Shown piece after piece: positions 52,065-59,829 of a stretch of DNA of 64,000 nt. Source of the DNA: Coprenecus sp964640305 (GTDB lineage: Bacteria; Bacteroidota; Bacteroidia; Bacteroidales; UBA932); the NCBI GenBank assembly GCA_964640305.1, contig CAZXFF010000004.1, positions 1 to 64,000 of the forward strand, written 5' to 3'. Position 1 is the first letter of the stretch; each line of letters starts with the position of its first letter. The notes beneath the pieces are model-generated. The model ran no database searches, was not told the DNA's origin, and was given only the letters and a program-made list of their open reading frames with translations. The position numbers were made by a program, and so were the translations under genes.

Positions 52065-53098
52065 TCCACTTCCCCGCTTTGCAAGAATTGTTCCAAGGAT
52101 TTCTCGAAGTATTCTCCCACTTCGGAAATAGTGATTCCGTACAGTCTGCCACCAGCCGCATTTTCATGGCCGCCGCCGTTGAAGAATCTTCGCGCCAGTC
52201 TGTTAACTGAAAAAGAACCTTTGGACCGCAGTGACACCTTTATATAGTCAGGAGTTTCGGTGAATAGTGCGGAGACCTTCACGTTCCCTATCTGAAGCGG
52301 CAGATTCACGAATCCTTCAGAGTCTCCGTCACTGTAGCAGAACTTCTTCTTGTCCTCCATCGTTATTGTCATGAATGCGGAGCCAAGTGACCAGTTCAGC
52401 TTCATGACATCCTTAAGAAGATAGCCTTGCATCCGCATCCTGGATTCGGAATATCTTTTGAATATCCTTTCATTCAGCCCCCTGAAATCCACGCCCTCTC
52501 CAAGGAGGACAGATGCCATTCTGAAAGTATCAGGAGTGAGTGAGTTGTTGAAATTGTTGGTGTCCGTAATCAGACCCGTAGCCAGCGATTCTAGCGCCGG
52601 CTTCCCTATGTCTGCAGGATTCCCGTTTACAGAAGGGAATGCCATCAGCACTTTGAACAGAAGTTCGCAGGTCGAAGATGCCCCAGGGTCTGATACGATA
52701 ATGTCAAATGCAGAAGTATCCGGTTCAAGATGATGGTCTATCAGGATCTTGCAAGCTCCCGATCCGATTAGGAACTTCTCCATTCCGTCAATGCGGGACG
52801 GCTTGTTGAAGTCCAGGCATATTATAAGGTCAGCCTTGCCGATAATTGCAGCAGCTTCCGCTTCCTTGTCCCTGAAGCATACTATGGAAGATTCGGTATC
52901 CAGGAAATCCAGAAAAGAAGGCATCCTGTCAGGAAGGATAATCGTGGATTGTATGTTTTTGCTGGCCAGGAAGTTTCTGAATGCAGTGGAGGATCCTGCG
53001 GCGTCCCCGTCCGGATTGGCATGGCTGACAATGACAATATTCCTGCATCTGTATGCCAGTTGCTCGATTTTTCCGGGTAAGATCCTGTCCATTGCCAT
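52061..53098 (-). CDS. nrnA: DHH/DHHA1 phosphoesterase, NrnA-like (nanoRNase/pAp phosphatase)
   Basis: The start at MAMDRILPG (53098) gives 345 aa; the longer frame upstream crosses the promoter-like box at 53119. The DHH domain has SHANPDGDA, LIICLDFN and LIDHHLEPD, and the DHHA1 domain ends with FFNGGGHENAAGG. These motifs fit NrnA proteins, which degrade 2-5-nt RNA and dephosphorylate pAp. It heads the leftward nrnA-FKBP-FKBP-SDR operon, with 4-bp ATGA overlaps between the first three genes. Confidence 0.92.
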   Translation of the reverse strand: MAMDRILPGKIEQLAYRCRNIVIVSHANPDGDAAGSSTAFRNFLASKNIQSTIILPDRMPSFLDFLDTESSIVCFRDKEAEAAAIIGKADLIICLDFNKPSRIDGMEKFLIGSGACKILIDHHLEPDTSAFDIIVSDPGASSTCELLFKVLMAFPSVNGNPADIGKPALESLATGLITDTNNFNNSLTPDTFRMASVLLGEGVDFRGLNERIFKRYSESRMRMQGYLLKDVMKLNWSLGSAFMTITMEDKKKFCYSDGDSEGFVNLPLQIGNVKVSALFTETPDYIKVSLRSKGSFSVNRLARRFFNGGGHENAAGGRLYGITISEVGEYFEKSLEQFLQSGEVE

Positions 53099-53118
53099 AG
53101 ATTTAAAATTTGTGACTG

Positions 53119-53126
53119 CAAAATTA
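53119..53126 (-). promoter_or_regulatory. -7 element of the nrnA operon
   Basis: The minus strand reads TAATTTTG, a match to TAnnTTTG, 20 nt before the chosen ATG at 53098. Confidence 0.45.
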
Positions 53127-53164
53127 AAAATATATTGCAAGTACTAATTATTATTTTTATTTTT

Positions 53165-53183
53165 GTCGTGTTTTTAACACGAC
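53165..53183. promoter_or_regulatory. Perfect palindrome in the divergent nrnA / 53217 control region
   Basis: GTCGTGTT-TTT-AACACGAC is an 8-bp perfect inverted repeat with a 3-nt centre, in AT-rich DNA 33 nt before the ATG at 53217. It could be an operator or a small mRNA leader hairpin. Confidence 0.45.
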
Positions 53184-53216
53184 CATTTGCATATTAATTA
53201 TTAACAATATTTAACA

Positions 53217-53831
53217 ATGAAAGTACTTTTAAAGGTTTTAACCTATCTTATCCTCCCAATCGCTATTGTCGTTTTGGTGTATTTCATTTACCAGAGCGTT
53301 ATGGAACCTGTTAGGTTCAAGAAAGAAGTAGACAGGAGATCAGAAGTGGCTATCGAAAGGCTGAAGAGTATCAGAACCCTGCAGGATGCATACAAGAGCC
53401 AGAACGGCAGGTATCTTTCTACAACGGATTCACTGGTGGACTTCTACAAGAACGGAAGCATCACAATCATCCGTCAGATCGGATCAATGGACGACTCTGT
53501 AGCTGTTGCCCAGAAGAGAGTATTCCGCGACAGTATCCATATTGCCGTTCGCGACACCCTTCTCAAAGACTATAAATCAGCAATCGATTCAATCAATTTC
53601 ATCCCCTTCTCAGGTGGAAAGAGGATAGAAATGACAGCCGTAACCCGTAAGGTATCCGGTGTGGTTATTCCTTTGTTCGAAGCAATAATGCCTTATGACA
53701 TCCTCCTTACAGGACTGGACAGACAGCTGATTGTCAATCTGAAAGCAGAAAGGGAAGACCTTGGCCAGTATCCAGGCCTTAAAGTAGGAGATATCAACAA
53801 TCCCAACAATAACGCGGGTAACTGGGAATAA
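53217..53831 (+). CDS. Membrane-anchored conserved protein of unknown function
   Basis: The 204-aa protein has one N-terminal membrane helix (about residues 6-26), then a pilin-like stretch (EVAIERLKSIRTLQDAYKSQNGRYLSTTDSLVDFYKNG) and a Ser/Asp-rich soluble part facing the periplasm. A similar gene upstream of DUF3822 and rsmD is, as I recall, usual in Bacteroidales, but I know no function for it. The YKSQNGRY segment resembles the start of type II secretion pseudopilins; a prepilin cleavage site is absent, so this is only a resemblance. It starts 8 nt before the DUF3822 gene. Confidence 0.8.
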   Translation: MKVLLKVLTYLILPIAIVVLVYFIYQSVMEPVRFKKEVDRRSEVAIERLKSIRTLQDAYKSQNGRYLSTTDSLVDFYKNGSITIIRQIGSMDDSVAVAQKRVFRDSIHIAVRDTLLKDYKSAIDSINFIPFSGGKRIEMTAVTRKVSGVVIPLFEAIMPYDILLTGLDRQLIVNLKAEREDLGQYPGLKVGDINNPNNNAGNWE

Positions 53832-53839
53832 TTACAGTA

Positions 53840-54517
53840 ATGTCCGCAAATCAGAACAGAATAACCATTCAACTGGACTTGAATGGTTATTCTTTTAAAA
53901 TACAGGATCGTAGCGGTTCGGTTATTCATGAGGACCGCAAATCGTGCCCTATAGACCTGGCGGCAGGGGAACTGGTCCCGGCTCTGAAGTCTTTTGCCGG
54001 TGCGGTTTCAGTGTATTACGCGACATGGAAATATGTTCTGGTACCTGTAGAATATTTCGATAAATCTGATTACCGCAGTCATCTTGCTGGGATCAGGGAC
54101 ATTTCCGAGAATGATACTGTCCGTACCCTGGATCTCCCCTCCAGAAAAGCTGTGATGGTATATGCTTTTCCCTCAGACGTACAGGCATCGCTTTCGGTAT
54201 TGTCCAAAAATATAAAATTCTATCCGCTCACTTACCTGCTTATAGACAGACTGGCCTCCATCTGCGACAATAACCGCCTGATAGCGGCTTTTTCCGACGG
54301 GGTGCTGCATATTGTCGCTGGAGAAAGAGACAGGCTTCTGTTTGCAAACAGTTTCCCGGCAGGAGATATTGCGACAGCAGAGTACTTCATCTTCTCGGTA
54401 TGTAAAGAAGTCTTTTTCAACCCGGGTCACACCTATGTGCATATATACGGCAATGCAGGTGCATTCATGGAAAACGAACTTGGCAAGTATTTTGCCGGTA
54501 TCAGGTATCTGAAATGA
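53840..54517 (+). CDS. DUF3822 family protein
   Basis: The 225-aa protein resembles DUF3822 proteins of Bacteroidota in its start (RITIQLDLNGYSFKI), length and position just before rsmD. It looks like an actin/ASKHA-type or pilus-assembly-like fold in layout, with VSVYYATWKYVLVPVEYF and a C-terminal half with NPGHTYVHIYGNAG, but no catalytic motif can be named. The stop overlaps the rsmD ATG (ATGA), so the two are translationally coupled. Function unknown. Confidence 0.8.
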   Translation: MSANQNRITIQLDLNGYSFKIQDRSGSVIHEDRKSCPIDLAAGELVPALKSFAGAVSVYYATWKYVLVPVEYFDKSDYRSHLAGIRDISENDTVRTLDLPSRKAVMVYAFPSDVQASLSVLSKNIKFYPLTYLLIDRLASICDNNRLIAAFSDGVLHIVAGERDRLLFANSFPAGDIATAEYFIFSVCKEVFFNPGHTYVHIYGNAGAFMENELGKYFAGIRYLK

Positions 54518-55053
54518 GGATTGTCGGGGGAAATATGAAAGGGAGGACATTCGAACCTCCAACAACGTTCAGAGCACGTCCTACAACGGATTTTGCGAAG
54601 GAGGGGCTCTTCAATGTCCTGAACAATGAATATGACCTGGAGACTGTCAGGATCCTGGACCTTTTCTCAGGTACAGGGAGTATTTCATATGAGTTCGCAT
54701 CCAGGGGAGTCAGGGAAATCTATTCAGTAGAAATGAACCCGGTACATGCGTCCTTTATAAAGAAGACAGCATCGATGCTCAAGATAGAAGGAATGCATGT
54801 CGTGCGCCATAATGTGTTCGATTTCCTGGACATTTGCCGTCTGGACTTCGATATCGTATTTGCAGATCCTCCTTATGACCTCGAAGGCTTGGATTCCATC
54901 CCTGATAAAGTTTTCTCAGCTCTGGACGGACATATCCTCAAGGATGGCGGAGTGTTCATTCTGGAGCATCCTGGGACCTATTCCTTCACCGGACATCCCC
55001 GTTTCAAAAAGGAGCGGAAATACGGGAATGTACATTTTTCATTTTTTTATTAA
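54514..55053 (+). CDS. rsmD: 16S rRNA (guanine966-N2)-methyltransferase RsmD
   Basis: The 179-aa methyltransferase begins MRIVGGNMKGR, then has RPTTDFAKEGLFNVL, the SAM-binding motif ILDLFSGTGS, and the N6/N2-type catalytic motif FADPPYD. It methylates G966 of 16S rRNA. It is the third gene of the rightward unit from 53217 and is coupled to DUF3822 by a 4-bp overlap. The tRNA-Asp promoter begins 6 nt after its stop. Confidence 0.93.
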   Translation: MRIVGGNMKGRTFEPPTTFRARPTTDFAKEGLFNVLNNEYDLETVRILDLFSGTGSISYEFASRGVREIYSVEMNPVHASFIKKTASMLKIEGMHVVRHNVFDFLDICRLDFDIVFADPPYDLEGLDSIPDKVFSALDGHILKDGGVFILEHPGTYSFTGHPRFKKERKYGNVHFSFFY

Positions 55054-55058
55054 AAAAA

Positions 55059-55089
55059 TTTGCAGTTTAAGAAAAAGAGTATATATTTG
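55059..55089 (+). promoter_or_regulatory. Promoter of tRNA-Asp
   Basis: TTTG (55059-55062), a 19-nt spacer and TATATTTG (55082-55089) match the consensus at every fixed position. The tRNA begins 27 nt later. Confidence 0.8.
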
Positions 55090-55116
55090 CACTCCGTTTG
55101 AGAAACAAACAAATCT

Positions 55117-55190
55117 GGTGCGGTAGTTCAGCTGGTTAGAATACCGGCCTGTCACGCCGGGGGTCGCGGGTTCGAGTCCCGTCCGCACCG
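55117..55190 (+). tRNA. tRNA-Asp (anticodon GTC)
   Basis: The cloverleaf has acceptor stem GGTGCGG/CCGCACC, anticodon arm CCGGC-CTGTCAC-GCCGG with anticodon GTC, and T arm GGTTCGAGTCC. The discriminator is G and CCA is not encoded. Confidence 0.97.
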
Positions 55191-55191
55191 C

Positions 55192-55222
55192 AAGAGGTCA
55201 GCCAAAGCGCTGGCCTCTTTTC
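55192..55222 (+). terminator. Intrinsic terminator of tRNA-Asp
   Basis: AAGAGGTCAGC and GCTGGCCTCTT pair (one G-T wobble) around a short loop and are followed by TTTTC, directly after the tRNA. Confidence 0.85.
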
Positions 55223-55269
55223 GTATACGGCAGTCACATCCCTGCAGTACCCGCGACCCCCTAACTCCC

Positions 55270-55692
55270 TCCACCAGCTTCCGCAGGTGAACCGGAGCAT
55301 TTCCCGTAACCACCATAGTACCAGTGCCTTACTGCAAACATCGCGGTACACCTGCGAAAGTCCTCCATTCGGCAATGTGCCCTAGACATGCTTCTCAGGC
55401 CGGTTCATCCACCATCAGCCTCCGCAGGTGAACCGGGTATTTTTGCCTAACTCGCAGATATCCAGTGCTTTATCGTAAATTGCGCGGTACACCTGCGAAG
55501 GGGCTCTGCCTGCAGATGTGGCCCAGAAGGCCTTCTCACCGCGGTCATACCTTCGCCTACTTCCGCAGGTGAACCAGCCCTTTCTCCATAACTGTCAGAG
55601 TGTCAGCATATTCCTGCAAACAGCGCGGTACACCTGCGACGGATATACGCTGACCAATATGCCCCAAAGCCCTTTCTTGCAGAGGTTCGGCG
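55270..55692. repeat. Tandem array of three 141-bp degenerate units, each with nested inverted arms
   Basis: The core CCGCAGGTGAACC occurs at 55281, 55422 and 55563, and CGCGGTACACCTGCG at 55342, 55483 and 55624, each exactly 141 bp apart. The two cores are inverted repeats of each other (CGCAGGTGAACC / GGTACACCTGCG, one mismatch) with 51 nt between them. A third conserved word, CTTCTCA, recurs at 55391 and 55532. Sequence between these words is weakly conserved, yet spacing is exact. Every reading frame is broken by stops in at least one unit, so the array is probably not coding. Confidence 0.85.
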
Positions 55693-56096
55693 ATGTGGGA
55701 AGAGGCTAGAGGTTAGGTGGTGTGGAAGAGAAAGACTGTGACGGTGGGGATGGAGGAGACTGTGCCGGAGTGGAAGTGAAGGTGCGGTATGGAAGTGAAG
55801 GTGCGGTGTAGTGGAGGAAGTTGGAAGGAGTGCGGTGTGGCAGAGAATGTAGAGGTGTGGACTGGGAGTCTGGATAGAATGTCCTCTGGAGGACGGGCGT
55901 TAAGAAGGCATTCCTGCAGTCGGTGCTTAGAATGCAGAAGGGGTAGAATGCTATTTTTGCAGTCTGTTTAATCCTTGAGTATGAGTAGATTTCTTCAATT
56001 TGGGCGGGATGGCGCAGGCGTACGACGAACTATGGCGAAACAGGTGTGTTCTCCGCATCAGGCTCTGGCTTGCAGACTGCTTCTCTGGATATGGAC
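55693..56096. other. Gene-free G-rich tract with a 19-bp tandem duplication
   Basis: No supported gene. From about 55690 to 55890 the plus strand is strongly G-rich and C-poor, with frequent GGTG and GGAG words. A 19-bp unit, TGGAAGTGAAGGTGCGGT plus one base, is repeated in tandem at 55771-55789 and 55790-55808. A short open frame here has low-complexity composition and no homology that I can recognise. Confidence 0.7.
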
Positions 56097-56621
56097 TTAA
56101 AACGAGACTCCGAATTTCAGGCCTATCTGATTTGTCTTGGCGCTTATTTCAACATTTGAAACGATGATCCTGTGTGCATACAGTTCGTAGAACAAGGTCA
56201 ATTTTATCCCAGTCTTCCTTTTTACAGGGAAATGCAACCCGAACTCAGGTCTGAACAGAAGACCTCCGGATGTATCGTAGCAATAGTCAAGTTTTGTGCC
56301 GATATCCACACCGGCAGTCAGATCCATTTTGCCGGAAACGGGCATGTATCCTTTAACGTCTACAAAAATCGGAAAGGTGATGGCTTCGTCAGAAAAATTG
56401 CCGGAAGCCCCCAATCCGATTCCTGCATAGAGATATCTGGAGAAGCGGATTCCATTTACAATTTCCAGATTTATGTTGTTGGTCTCATCGTCAATCCCGA
56501 AAGAATATGCAAGGTCAACCTCTCCCTGATATCTGAAGAGTCTGGTTTCCTGGGCGCTGAGACCTAAAGGTAAAAGCGAAAATACCAATGTAAAGTATAA
56601 TAAATGTTTTTCCATATTCAT
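56097..56621 (-). CDS. Small outer-membrane beta-barrel protein
   Basis: From ATG 56621, which overlaps the hydrolase stop (ATGA), the product is 174 aa; an ATG two codons later is the alternative. A signal peptide ends at LGLSAQ. The rest alternates polar and hydrophobic residues as in beta strands (GEVDLAYSFGID, YLYAGIGLGASGNF, KLTLFYELYAHRI) and ends in Phe (LKFGVSF), the usual last residue of outer-membrane barrels. It is probably an eight-strand porin-like or OmpW/OmpA-like barrel. It is the last gene of the leftward operon from 59733. Function unknown. Confidence 0.82.
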   Translation of the reverse strand: MNMEKHLLYFTLVFSLLPLGLSAQETRLFRYQGEVDLAYSFGIDDETNNINLEIVNGIRFSRYLYAGIGLGASGNFSDEAITFPIFVDVKGYMPVSGKMDLTAGVDIGTKLDYCYDTSGGLLFRPEFGLHFPVKRKTGIKLTLFYELYAHRIIVSNVEISAKTNQIGLKFGVSF

Positions 56622-57997
56622 TTGGCTAGTCTGTTTATCCATACAGCGATATCATTCAGGACTTCTGCGGAAATTGTTTCTTCGATGGCACCGTAATTCA
56701 AGGCTGTGAATGGAGTGGCATGCTGGAACAGATGGTTAAGACCGTCATACTCTTTGACGAGATTGCTGCTGCCGTGGGGCAGATTTGACTTAATCACGGG
56801 AAGGTTGTCGTCGCATAGTACCTGCAGGTCAAGAGTGCCGTTCAATGCAAAAACAGGACAGGTGATTTCCCGTATTGCTTCTGCGGGGTCGTATCCCAAA
56901 AACCATGTGAGCCATTCACCTCCGGCCGTGGTGCATTTTTCAAGGTTCGATTTTAAGTTGGCAGGCAGTTCCAGTCCGTTGGCGCTGCACAGGTCTTCCA
57001 CATACCGGGTCTTGTCCGGAATCTGCTTACCGGAGATCCTGTCACCGTATAGTATTTCAAGTGCTGTAGCATAGTCCCGGACCATTTTTGCAGGGAGGCC
57101 CTGTTTCTGCATTATGGCTTCATTCTGGCCAACGATAACTTTTATGCCTGTAACGGCAGTACCGGCAAGGGAGATGAGGAAATCCACGCTTTTCCTTGCC
57201 CCCATCATGAAGGCAATGGTACCTCCCTCGCTATGTCCCAGTACTCCGGTTTGCCCGAACTCACCGAGTGAGCGCAGAAACGATATGCCGGCTTCTGCAT
57301 CTGCAAGGTTGTTCATGGTGGTTATATCCTTTACCGGACCGGTGGATTTGCCGGCTCCTCTGTCGTCATACCTCAATGAGGCAATTCCGTTTTTTGCGAG
57401 GAAGTCGGCAATGACGAGAAACGGTTTGTGGTCGAAAAGTTCCTCATCCCTGTTCTGGGTCCCGCTTCCGGTTACCATCAGCACGACTGGTACGGTACCT
57501 TCCGGGTATTTGTCGAAATCCGTAGGGTATGTCAGTGTACCGGCGAGTTCTGCTCCTTCGGCATCGTTTCTGAAGACTACTTCCTTTGTTCTGTATCCGA
57601 AGGGAGGGACAGGAGTCTGAGGACGTTTCAACTGCAGTTTGCCCGGAGCCAGATCCAGTGCAAGCCGGATTCCGTTCTGAGTAAAAATGCCTTTGATGCT
57701 TCCGTCCGGAATTTTGGCACCATGGTATGCTGCCCGCAATGCTGCAATCTTTATGACCAGGCTGTCTCCGTCATTCCTGACAAGCTCGGCAGGAATGTCC
57801 TTTGCGCCCTGCTCCGGGACATCCATGCTGCATACCTGCTTCCCTTCCGGAAGGGCCTTGATTGAAAATCCGATGTTCAGCTGCTGCAGTCCGATAGTCA
57901 GTTTCCCGGACCAGTATTCTGGACCGGCAGCTTGCTGTGCATTTCCACGGCCGGTAAGCATCAGTGTTGCAATGGCCAAAAGCAGTATCCGTTTCAT
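56618..57997 (-). CDS. Secreted alpha/beta hydrolase
   Basis: The start at MKRILLLA (57997) gives 459 aa with a signal peptide ending near GRGNAQQ; the longer frame upstream runs antisense into the fusion gene and is spurious. An N-terminal beta-rich domain (about 25-135) precedes the hydrolase fold. The nucleophile is S256 in GHSEGG; likely acid and base are the Asp of NGTLDLQV and the His of LNHLFQ. The LRYDDRGAGKSTG loop is typical of this family. It probably acts on an ester in the periplasm. The substrate is not known. It sits 11 nt after the AlkA-Ada gene. Confidence 0.9.
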   Translation of the reverse strand: MKRILLLAIATLMLTGRGNAQQAAGPEYWSGKLTIGLQQLNIGFSIKALPEGKQVCSMDVPEQGAKDIPAELVRNDGDSLVIKIAALRAAYHGAKIPDGSIKGIFTQNGIRLALDLAPGKLQLKRPQTPVPPFGYRTKEVVFRNDAEGAELAGTLTYPTDFDKYPEGTVPVVLMVTGSGTQNRDEELFDHKPFLVIADFLAKNGIASLRYDDRGAGKSTGPVKDITTMNNLADAEAGISFLRSLGEFGQTGVLGHSEGGTIAFMMGARKSVDFLISLAGTAVTGIKVIVGQNEAIMQKQGLPAKMVRDYATALEILYGDRISGKQIPDKTRYVEDLCSANGLELPANLKSNLEKCTTAGGEWLTWFLGYDPAEAIREITCPVFALNGTLDLQVLCDDNLPVIKSNLPHGSSNLVKEYDGLNHLFQHATPFTALNYGAIEETISAEVLNDIAVWINRLAK

Positions 57998-58008
57998 ATG
58001 CTGTGAAA

Positions 58009-59250
58009 TTATTTGTGTCGGACAATTTCCGATTCCCATTTTATAATGGCGGTTTTCAGTTCTTTTCCCCAGTGGTAGTTTCCGGTCTCTCCGGAGGCCC
58101 TTATGACCCTGTGGCATGGGACAATGAAGGCAACAGGATTGTCGCCTATTGCTGTGCCCGCTGCCCTGCATGCTTTCGGATTGCCTGTTGCGGCTGCTAT
58201 TTCTCCATAAGTGGTAAGTCTTCCGAAAGGAATGTTCAGCAATTGCTTCCATATCTTTATCTGGAAGTCAGTCCCTTTCAGGTGCAGTATTACCTGTCCG
58301 GGGCACTGCTTGCCTGGAAAGAACATGGACATGGCATTCAGCTGCAGCGAGTCGGTCTGTGCCTGGAATTGTGCATTGGGGTATCCGGATACCAGATTCC
58401 TTAATGACTCTTCCCTGGAAAAAGGGAATTCCAGGCGGCAGATTCCCTTAGTTGTAGATGCTATGAGGACTTCTCCGAAAGGGCTTGCCTGAAAACTGTA
58501 GTTTATCTTCAGGCTTTTTCCCCCGTCCTGATATTCAGAAGGAGTCATTCTCTCTATTCTGATGTGCTGGCAGCAGCCGTGTGCATTACCGGAACGTTCA
58601 GGGTTATTCGTGGTTGATAGGATCGGGTCTTTCATTTCCGGTATGACCCCTCCGGCTACTGCCCAGATATACAGGCTTGCAATACTGCAGTAAGGGGAGA
58701 AACGTTTCCTGTATTCCTCGAACAGTTTGCGGTCAATCCTCGGGTGTCCGTATATCATTCTCAGTCCACGTTGGATACCGAGATCCCCGAAACTGAGGAT
58801 ATCAGGTCTCTGCATGGAGAAAAGCATAAGCATTTCCGCGCTCCATGTACCGATGCCTTCAAGGCCGGTGAGGATTCTGCAGATCTCGGCATCACTCAAT
58901 GCGTGCAGGCCGTCAAGGTCTATTTCCCCCGATAACACTTTCTGTGCGGCATTAAGGATGTAGTCGACTTTTCGGAACGACAATCCTACGTCTTTAAGCT
59001 CCTGTCTGGAGAAAGTGACGATATGTTCCGGGGTAATCTTTCCGATGTGTTCCTGCATCCTGCGCCACACTGTTTCGTGGGCTTTGGCAGAAATCTGCTG
59101 TCCTGCAATCGAATGGACAAGTGCTTCGAAGAGGTCCGGCATAACCTTGCGTCTGATATGCCCTATGGTGTCAATGACCCAGGCCATACGTCTGTCCCTG
59201 TTTTTAAGGTACAGGATCTCTTTCTCTCCGTATCGGAAATATTGTTCCAT
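58009..59250 (-). CDS. DNA-3-methyladenine glycosylase (AlkA-like) fused to an Ada-type methylguanine-DNA methyltransferase
   Basis: This 413-aa protein joins two DNA alkylation repair enzymes. Residues about 1-205 form an HhH-GPD glycosylase: hairpin LTGLEGIGTWSAEML (129-141) and catalytic D156 in FGDLGIQRG. Residues about 230-413 match the C-terminal part of Ada: RIERMTPSEY, SPFGEVLIASTTKGIC, and the methyl acceptor C379 in the PCHRV motif. The IERMTPSEY segment is normally the end of Ada's AraC-like domain, and the rest of that domain is absent. The enzyme would remove alkylated bases and directly reverse O6-methylguanine. It lies 15 nt after a deaminase gene in a four-gene leftward run. 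Confidence 0.92.
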   Translation of the reverse strand: MEQYFRYGEKEILYLKNRDRRMAWVIDTIGHIRRKVMPDLFEALVHSIAGQQISAKAHETVWRRMQEHIGKITPEHIVTFSRQELKDVGLSFRKVDYILNAAQKVLSGEIDLDGLHALSDAEICRILTGLEGIGTWSAEMLMLFSMQRPDILSFGDLGIQRGLRMIYGHPRIDRKLFEEYRKRFSPYCSIASLYIWAVAGGVIPEMKDPILSTTNNPERSGNAHGCCQHIRIERMTPSEYQDGGKSLKINYSFQASPFGEVLIASTTKGICRLEFPFSREESLRNLVSGYPNAQFQAQTDSLQLNAMSMFFPGKQCPGQVILHLKGTDFQIKIWKQLLNIPFGRLTTYGEIAAATGNPKACRAAGTAIGDNPVAFIVPCHRVIRASGETGNYHWGKELKTAIIKWESEIVRHK

Positions 59251-59265
59251 GGTTCAGGAACTTGT

Positions 59266-59733
59266 CTAATACTCTATCTTGTCTTCTTTCTGCATCCAGA
59301 GCCGGAAAGCCTCTATTGCTTCTTCCGGAAGCATGTTCTTATATACAAGACGTCTTTTTTCTTTCGGAAGTTCCAGTTCGTCGTATATGAATGAGTCATC
59401 GAAACCGATGTTTTTAGCGTCTGTCTTTGTGTTTCCATAGAACATTCTGTCAAGATGGGCCCAGTAGATTGCACCGAGGCACATCGGGCACGGTTCGCAG
59501 GATGTGTATATGTCACAGCCGCTTAGATCAAAAGTCTTCAACTTGGAGCATGCCTCCCTGATTGCACTGACTTCCGCATGTGCGGTAGGGTCATGGTTCG
59601 GGGTGACCCTGTTTACCCCTGTTGCAATGATTTCCCCGTTGCGTGCTATTACCGCTCCGAACGGCCCCCCTCCTTCAGCCACATTTCTGACAGACAGTTC
59701 AATGGCTTTACGCATAAGCTCTTCGTGTGTCAT
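59266..59733 (-). CDS. Nucleoside deaminase (guanine deaminase-like, CDA fold)
   Basis: The 155-aa protein has the zinc motifs H52-A-E54 and EPC82-PMC85 of the cytidine-deaminase fold. AHAEVSAIREACSKL, GGPFGAVIARNGEIIA and the end FRLWMQKED match guanine deaminases of the GuaD type. It may deaminate guanine to xanthine. A tRNA adenosine deaminase (TadA) was considered, but TadA proteins usually keep a different C-terminus. It is the first gene of the leftward operon, upstream of the AlkA-Ada fusion. Confidence 0.88.
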   Translation of the reverse strand: MTHEELMRKAIELSVRNVAEGGGPFGAVIARNGEIIATGVNRVTPNHDPTAHAEVSAIREACSKLKTFDLSGCDIYTSCEPCPMCLGAIYWAHLDRMFYGNTKTDAKNIGFDDSFIYDELELPKEKRRLVYKNMLPEEAIEAFRLWMQKEDKIEY

Positions 59734-59802
59734 AATTCATGATATTGGTGTCTACAAATATAAGCATTTTTTATATATGCAGCGGAATAAAAGGATAATG
59801 GC

Positions 59803-59810
59803 TATATTTG
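59803..59810 (+). promoter_or_regulatory. -7 promoter element of the GH84 gene
   Basis: TATATTTG matches the Bacteroidota -7 box and lies 19 nt upstream of the ATG at 59830. No TTTG is found at the -33 position. Confidence 0.55.
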
Positions 59811-59829
59811 CATGAATAATTAAGCAAAT

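Noticed and set aside
55136..55375. 79-aa open frame on the minus strand
   Set aside because: It overlaps tRNA-Asp and its terminator and has no family resemblance.
55270..55692. CRISPR array
   Set aside because: Repeats are 141 bp apart, degenerate and inverted-arm based; there are no uniform short repeats with spacers and no cas genes in the window.
55789..55971. 60-aa open frame in the G-rich tract
   Set aside because: Low-complexity composition, no promoter-like box, and no similarity that I can recognise.
57998..58252. N-terminal extension of the alpha/beta hydrolase
   Set aside because: The extra 85 residues are the antisense reading of the AlkA-Ada gene end; a signal peptide begins at 57997.
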